From positions 1 through 7,444 of the forward strand of contig CAKKST010000164.1 of NCBI GenBank assembly GCA_919903585.1: a DNA stretch of 7,444 nt. The letters are read 5' to 3'. The DNA comes from Nitrospiria bacterium. GTDB taxonomy: Bacteria > Nitrospirota > CAKKRA01 > 9FT-COMBO-42-15. Every line of letters starts with the position of its first letter. Position 1 is the stretch's first letter. This document shows positions 3,899 to 7,444 of the stretch, piece after piece. The notes beneath the pieces are model-generated. The model had not been told where the DNA came from and did no database searches. It saw only the letters and a program-made list of their open reading frames with translations. The position numbers were made by a program, and so were the translations under genes.

Positions 3899-5374
3899 TT
3901 ACCGCCCTGACATTATTTCATTATAACATGAAGAACCACGAATATTATCAAATGTCTTAGAAGTCTTGATATAATTCCAAGTCTTATTATTATATTTCTC
4001 TATCCCCTTTCTTAACCATTCACAAGCTTTATTTGTATCATTTTTCAAAGAAAATAATTCAGCCATGCTGCTTATTATAGCAGCGCTATCAGGATTAAGT
4101 TCATATGCCTTTTTAATATCTTCCTCAGCCTCTTTGATTTTTCCAATCAATGCGTAATCAAGCCCACGATTGTTATAAGCACCAGCAAGATTGGGATGAT
4201 TCAACTCAATTGCCTTAGTATAATCCTTGATTGCCTTATCATATTGGCCTTTATGGTCATAGGCACGTCCACGATTGAAGTAGGCTAAAGCATCATTAGG
4301 ATTTATGTTAATTGCCCTATCATAGTCAGCAATAGCTTTGTCATACTGACCTTTCTTGCTGTAGATAAGTGCACGATTGTTATAGGCTACAACATAATTT
4401 GGATTTATGGCAATCGCTTTGCTAAAGTTCTTAATAGCCTTATCATATTGTTCTTTATAAGCATAAGCAAGACCACGATCGTAGTAGGCTTCAGCATTAT
4501 TTGGGTTCATAGTAATTGCCTTACTGTAGTCCTCAATACCCTTATCATATTGACCTCTTCTATTATTGGCAGTCCCACGGTTATGGTAAGCATCAGCAAA
4601 ATTTGGGTTTATGAGGATTGCCCTGTTATAGTCCTCAATCGCCATATCATATTGTCCTTTCGTAGTGTAAATATTTCCACGATTGTAGTATGGTAAGGCA
4701 ATATTTGGATTTATCATAATAGCCTTATTGTAATCCTCAATTGCCTTATCATATTGGCCTTTGTCAGCATAGGTAACCCCACGATTGTAGTATATTTCAT
4801 GGTCATTCGGATTTAAAGTAATTGCTTTATTAAAATCCTCAATCGCTTTATCATATTTACCCTTTTTATTATAGGTAGATCCACGATTAAGGTACGCCTC
4901 GGTAAGATTCGGATCTATTGCAATAGCCTTGTTGTAATCCTCAATCGCCTTATCATATTGACCATTATCATGATAGACAACTCCACGATTAATGTACGCT
5001 TTGGCATAATTAGGGTCTATTGTAATTGCCTTATTGTAATCTTCTATTTCTTTGTCATACTGACCTTTTATACCATAGATTACTCCACGATTAAAATATG
5101 CTTGAGCAAGATTCGGATCTATTGAAATTGCCGTATTAAAATCTTCAATTGCTTTATCATGCTGGCCCTTCATGCCATAGGCAATTCCACGATTGCTGTA
5201 GGCATCAGCATGATTCGGATTTATAGAAATAGCCGTATTGTATTCTTCAATAGCTTTATCATACTGCCCTTCATGAGCATAGGTATTCCCACGACTTACA
5301 TAATCTTCCTTGGTACTGCAAGAGGATGGCAAGAACAAAAGCACAGCAATAATAATTGTAAAAACATGCTTCAT
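3899..5374 (-). CDS. TPR-repeat protein with signal peptide (possible lipoprotein)
   Basis: A 491-residue protein made almost wholly of tetratricopeptide repeats. Residues 1-18 form a signal peptide (a basic start, then a hydrophobic IIIAVLLFL core) ending at C19 in LPSSC. This resembles a lipobox, but proline at -3 is atypical. Twelve 34-residue TPRs follow (23-431; the eleventh has one extra residue, in NHPN), each close to AYxNRGxxYxxKGQYDKAIEDYNKAIxINPN. The last 60 residues form a cap with ACEWLRKGIEK, WNYIK and FDNIRGSSCYNEIM. Such superhelices are protein-binding scaffolds in the cell envelope; the partner is unknown. I chose ATG at 5374 over an in-frame ATG five codons upstream because GGGGAGGG lies five bases before it and nothing resembling a site precedes the other. 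The repeats are similar in DNA too, so copy number could drift or misassemble. Confidence 0.88.
   Translation of the reverse strand: MKHVFTIIIAVLLFLPSSCSTKEDYVSRGNTYAHEGQYDKAIEEYNTAISINPNHADAYSNRGIAYGMKGQHDKAIEDFNTAISIDPNLAQAYFNRGVIYGIKGQYDKEIEDYNKAITIDPNYAKAYINRGVVYHDNGQYDKAIEDYNKAIAIDPNLTEAYLNRGSTYNKKGKYDKAIEDFNKAITLNPNDHEIYYNRGVTYADKGQYDKAIEDYNKAIMINPNIALPYYNRGNIYTTKGQYDMAIEDYNRAILINPNFADAYHNRGTANNRRGQYDKGIEDYSKAITMNPNNAEAYYDRGLAYAYKEQYDKAIKNFSKAIAINPNYVVAYNNRALIYSKKGQYDKAIADYDRAININPNDALAYFNRGRAYDHKGQYDKAIKDYTKAIELNHPNLAGAYNNRGLDYALIGKIKEAEEDIKKAYELNPDSAAIISSMAELFSLKNDTNKACEWLRKGIEKYNNKTWNYIKTSKTFDNIRGSSCYNEIMSGR
4082..5308 (-). repeat. Twelve tandem 102-bp TPR-coding units
   Basis: The coding DNA shows a 102-bp period, with recurring blocks such as the + strand phrase TTATCATATTG, the complement of the QYDK codons, in most units. 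The final full units diverge (IGKIKEAEEDIKKA in the twelfth, and a 105-bp eleventh unit). Homogeneity is greatest in the middle of the array, consistent with expansion by unequal recombination. Confidence 0.85.
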
Positions 5375-5379
5375 ACTAT

Positions 5380-5387
5380 CCCTCCCC
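5380..5387 (-). promoter_or_regulatory. Ribosome site deciding the TPR gene start
   Basis: GGGGAGGG on the minus strand, five bases before ATG at 5374. It overlaps the alternative ATG at 5389, so that upstream start would itself lack a site. Confidence 0.7.
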
Positions 5388-5419
5388 ATTTACGGACATT
5401 AGCCATTCAATATCTCTGA

Positions 5420-5448
5420 AATCTAACACATACCCTTAAGTATTTCAA
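5420..5448 (-). promoter_or_regulatory. Promoter of the TPR gene (shared module copy 2)
   Basis: Minus strand: -35 TTGAAA (5443-5448), a 17-bp spacer, then an extended -10 TGT-TAGATT (hexamer 5420-5425). The predicted start is near 5413, giving a leader of about 39 nt. It is identical to the ubiD promoter over 19 nt (5415-5433 versus 3101-3119) and again over eight nt at the -35, with the same seven-base variable gap. Confidence 0.6.
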
Positions 5449-5456
5449 TTGTTTTT

Positions 5457-5515
5457 TAGAGAACTGTCATGCCAATTTAGAAATATCCTGTTTTGCCTGA
5501 TTGGCAGGTTCTCTA
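5457..5515. repeat. Two-part inverted repeat upstream of tupB
   Basis: Outer arms TAGAGAAC (5457-5464) and GTTCTCTA (5508-5515) and inner arms TGCCAAT (5470-5476) and ATTGGCA (5500-5506) are all perfect. A five-base linker on the left and one base on the right separate them, and the loop is 23 nt. A further TGCC (5494-5497) makes a local dyad with GGCA (5503-5506). The right inner arm contains the -35 of the tup promoter, so an operator is more likely than a terminator. No U-run follows on either strand. Confidence 0.6.
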
Positions 5516-5530
5516 CAGAATATCTATAAC
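5501..5530 (+). promoter_or_regulatory. tupBC promoter
   Basis: -35 TTGGCA (5501-5506, five of six), 18-bp spacer, -10 TATAAC (5525-5530, five of six). The predicted start near 5537 gives a 43-nt, pyrimidine-rich leader with no clear Shine-Dalgarno site before the ATG at 5580. Confidence 0.55.
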
Positions 5531-5579
5531 CTTTACCTTCTTCTTCCCTTTTTAATATCAATATTGTAGAATCGCTTGC

Positions 5580-6278
5580 ATGGAGATTATTTTTGCAGGC
5601 CTTCAGCAGGCAATTTATTTGATCCTTGCTTTTGATAGAGAACTATACAGTATTATCTTCCTTTCATTAAAGGTATCAGGCAGCGCACTTTTGCTTGCAG
5701 CGTTAATTGGCCTGCCGATAGGTTCTCTTATCGGACTGAAAAGATTTTTTGGAAGGGATTTTATCATCAGCCTCCTCAACACATTCATGGGCTTACCGCC
5801 TGTTGTTGTTGGTCTTGTCTTTTATCTGATTTTATCAAGGAGCGGGCCATTAGGTTTTATGGGTCTTCTTTATACACCTTGGGCAATGGTGATTGTCCAG
5901 ACAGCGCTTGCAATGCCAATTGTAGCAGCCTTATCGCACTCCTCAATCATCGGCGTTGATGATATCGTCAGGAAATCTGCCATAACACTCGGCGCAACAC
6001 CCGCACAGGCTGCTTTAAAGGTAATCATGGAGGCAAGATACGGGATAATGGCTGCAATCATTGCTGCCTTTGGCAGGGTTACTGCAGAGGTCGGGGCAAT
6101 CCTGATAGTTGGCGGGAATATTGCAGGATATACCCGTGTTATGACAACGACCATAGCGCTTGAAACCGATAAAGGCAATTTTGAGCTTGCCATATCACTT
6201 GGAATAATATTGATTTCTATCGCCCTCTGTATAAATATCCTCTTCCACTTTGTGCAGAAAAGAGGGATTGTTAAATAG
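5580..6278 (+). CDS. tupB: Tungstate-type ABC transporter permease (TupB)
   Basis: A 232-residue inner-membrane permease matching TupB from end to end. I see five hydrophobic segments at roughly 24-53, 68-88, 100-120, 155-180 and 202-224. Family hallmarks are NTFMGLPPVVVGLVFYLILSRSGPLG (67-92), LLYTPWAM, and the cytoplasmic coupling segment LGATPAQAALKVIMEARYGI (137-156), which docks on the ATPase. AEVGAILIVGGNIAGYTRVMTTTIALET follows. TupB with TupC and the periplasmic TupA imports tungstate for tungsten enzymes; molybdate or another oxyanion cannot be excluded from sequence. tupC starts three bases after this stop, so the two form an operon. No tupA lies on either side. The ATG has no evident ribosome site, and I find no better upstream start. 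Confidence 0.88.
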   Translation: MEIIFAGLQQAIYLILAFDRELYSIIFLSLKVSGSALLLAALIGLPIGSLIGLKRFFGRDFIISLLNTFMGLPPVVVGLVFYLILSRSGPLGFMGLLYTPWAMVIVQTALAMPIVAALSHSSIIGVDDIVRKSAITLGATPAQAALKVIMEARYGIMAAIIAAFGRVTAEVGAILIVGGNIAGYTRVMTTTIALETDKGNFELAISLGIILISIALCINILFHFVQKRGIVK

Positions 6279-6281
6279 ATC

Positions 6282-7010
6282 ATGGACCTAAGACTTTCAT
6301 TATCACATATTACTAAATCCTATAATTCAAAGGTGGTTCTTAATAATTGCTCCATTGCCTTTGAAAGGGGAAGGATATATTGCATCATCGGCCCAAATGG
6401 AAGCGGCAAGTCAACACTCCTGAGAATCTCTGCATTGCTTGAACAGGCAGATAAGGGAGAGGTAATCTTTCACGATGGAGATAGACGGCTGTATGGCTCA
6501 ATAGAATTGCGAAGGAGGATAACGTTGGTTTTTCCAAAAGGTGGATTGTTTAATACAACTGTGTTTAATAATAGCGCCTATGGGTTAAGCCTGCGTAAGA
6601 TAGACAGGAAAGATATAAAGAAAAAGGTTGAGGCGGTATTAAAAGGGGTCGGCCTTTTTGATAAGATGAATCAGAATGCGCTTACACTTTCTTCCGGCGA
6701 GGCGCAGCGGCTTGCACTGGCGAGGGCTCTGGCGCTTGAGCCGGATATACTCTTTCTTGATGAGCCGACGGCATCGCTTGATCCGGGGAGCGGGATTATT
6801 ATTGAAAATATAATCAATAATCTCAGAAAGAAGAGGCACATGACTATTATAATGGCCACACACAACCTGTTTCAGGTGCAGAGGCTTGCGGATGAGGCAA
6901 TCTTTTTATACAATGGCGAGGTTGTTGAGACTGCAAATGTCAAGGATTTTTTTAAAAATCCCAAAGATGAACGGACATTACAATTTATCAATGGCGAAAT
7001 TATTTATTAA
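6282..7010 (+). CDS. tupC: Tungstate-type ABC transporter ATPase (TupC)
   Basis: A 242-residue ATP-binding subunit energising the TupB permease. Motifs in order: Walker A GPNGSGKST (37-45), signature LSSGE-AQRLALARAL (136-150), Walker B ILFLDEP (156-162), D-loop SLDPGS, and H-loop ATHN (H194). The Q-loop region reads TLVFPKGGLFNTTVFNN, matching the family's VFQxPxLFNTTV except that proline 85 replaces the glutamine that contacts the metal and links ATP binding to the permease. The codon is CCA, one base from CAA. The gene starts three bases after tupB. The nearest purine-rich stretch, AGAGGG, is about 15 bases upstream, so expression probably depends on coupling. All other catalytic residues are intact, so function is likely, but the Q-loop change needs confirming. 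Confidence 0.88.
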   Translation: MDLRLSLSHITKSYNSKVVLNNCSIAFERGRIYCIIGPNGSGKSTLLRISALLEQADKGEVIFHDGDRRLYGSIELRRRITLVFPKGGLFNTTVFNNSAYGLSLRKIDRKDIKKKVEAVLKGVGLFDKMNQNALTLSSGEAQRLALARALALEPDILFLDEPTASLDPGSGIIIENIINNLRKKRHMTIIMATHNLFQVQRLADEAIFLYNGEVVETANVKDFFKNPKDERTLQFINGEIIY

Positions 7011-7024
7011 AAAAAATTTTTTGC

Positions 7025-7053
7025 TTGCAATTTTTTAAATAGAATTTTATACT
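7025..7053 (+). promoter_or_regulatory. Promoter of the HU gene
   Basis: -35 TTGCAA (7025-7030, four of six), 17-bp spacer, -10 TATACT (7048-7053, five of six). The spacer starts with six T residues, and an A8-T6 block (7009-7022) lies just upstream like an UP element. The predicted start near 7060 leaves a leader of about 70 nt. The A-rich and T-rich tracts (7011-7018 and 7029-7036) could pair into an all-AT stem, too weak for a convincing tup terminator. Confidence 0.55.
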
Positions 7054-7128
7054 TTCGTATCGGTGTGAGGAGTTTAAGCAGAATTAACATCTTTAACAAT
7101 CTTAAATAATTTTCTTAAGGAGGGTCTT

Positions 7129-7416
7129 ATGGGTAAACAAATGACAAAGTCACAGATTGCAGATCAAGTTGCAAAGAAATCAGGTCTTACAAAGAAGGCA
7201 GCAGGACAGATTTTAGATGATCTTGCCGCTCTCGCTTACAAAGAGGCAAAGAACAACTTCACAATCCCAGGCCTCGGCAAATTGGTTCTGGTAAACAGAA
7301 AGGCAAGGATGGGGAGGAATCCTCAGACAGGGGCGGCTATCAAGATCCCTGCAAAGAGGGTGGTCAAGTTCAGGGTTGCAAAGGCCTGCAAGGACGCAGT
7401 ATTAGGCAAGAGATAA
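7129..7416 (+). CDS. HU-family DNA-binding protein
   Basis: A 95-residue histone-like protein of the HU/IHF family. It has the family's order: helical N-terminal dimer part (TKSQIADQVAKKSGLTKKAAGQILDDLAALAYKEAK, 5-40), the FTIPGLGKLVLVNRKARMGRNPQTG saddle and arm with the diagnostic GRNPxTG, then IKIPAKRVVKFRVAKACKDAV. The dimer bends DNA non-specifically and compacts the nucleoid. The ATG is preceded by TAAGGAGG with five bases of spacing, close to a perfect ribosome site and fitting a highly expressed gene. A second ATG at codon 5 is possible but farther from the site. Its own promoter and 118-nt gap separate it from tupC. HU versus IHF cannot be split with certainty, but proline in the arm and the K-rich composition favour an HU-like homodimer. 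Confidence 0.92.
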   Translation: MGKQMTKSQIADQVAKKSGLTKKAAGQILDDLAALAYKEAKNNFTIPGLGKLVLVNRKARMGRNPQTGAAIKIPAKRVVKFRVAKACKDAVLGKR

Positions 7417-7444
7417 TCTTTAGTAATTTTAAATCTTAATAATT

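Noticed and set aside
4448..4696. Plus-strand open frames within the TPR array
   Set aside because: They are a by-product of the 102-bp repeat read in antisense, and show the same periodic nonsense motif.
4082..5308. CRISPR-like array suggested by regular repeats
   Set aside because: The 102-bp period is wholly coding, equals one 34-residue TPR unit, and shows no repeat-spacer alternation.
5374..5389. Upstream ATG at 5389 as the start of the TPR protein
   Set aside because: No ribosome site precedes it, whereas GGGGAGGG sits ideally before the ATG at 5374, which also gives a cleaner signal peptide.
5870..6865. Minus-strand open frames opposite tupB and tupC
   Set aside because: They overlap intact ABC transporter genes and show no family motif.

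Overview
The window reads as a fragment of an AT-rich bacterial chromosome with short intergenic gaps. It has purine-rich Shine-Dalgarno sites and sigma70-type promoters, and TTG starts are used for three of the ten genes. The gene mix is a UbiD decarboxylase, tungstate-type ABC transporter genes, a TPR protein with a possible lipoprotein signal, an HU protein and three toxin-antitoxin pairs. This fits a Gram-negative, probably anaerobic, sediment or groundwater lineage such as Nitrospirota or Desulfobacterota. That placement is inference; no marker gene settles it.

Layout. Bases 1-1500 (+ strand) hold two toxin-antitoxin pairs: DUF433 with a DUF5615 PIN-like protein (162-758), and a BrnT-like toxin with a CopG-type antitoxin (963-1500). 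A long imperfect palindrome (811-883) lies between them. A short convergent gap with a second inverted repeat (1505-1561) leads into four minus-strand genes. Read in their own direction these are a 12-repeat TPR protein (5374-3899), vapB (3777-3490), vapC (3551-3150, overlapping vapB by 62 nt) and a UbiD-family decarboxylase (3083-1575). From 5580 the + strand carries tupB-tupC, the permease and ATPase of a tungstate-type importer, and then an HU gene (7129-7416).

Regulation. The ubiD and TPR genes share a 34-nt promoter module: TTGAAA, 17 bp, extended -10 TGTTAGATT, with a 19-nt identical core. vapBC has a near-consensus promoter (TTGACA, 17 bp, TATACT). One 26-nt inverted repeat overlaps its -35 and another its -10, the layout expected of VapB autorepression. 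The tupBC promoter (TTGGCA, 18 bp, TATAAC) has its -35 inside one arm of a 59-nt inverted repeat. The HU promoter sits among A- and T-tracts.

Oddities. UbiD carries about 20 extra residues, part of them encoded by a perfect 8-bp tandem repeat. TupC has proline where the Q-loop glutamine belongs. No tupA (binding protein) gene is in the window. vapB and vapC overlap across an A7 run where loss of one A would fuse them in frame. I see no CRISPR array, rRNA, tRNA or recognisable transposase. The most promising unexplained signals are the palindrome at 811-883, the shared promoter module and the octamer-repeat insertion in ubiD.
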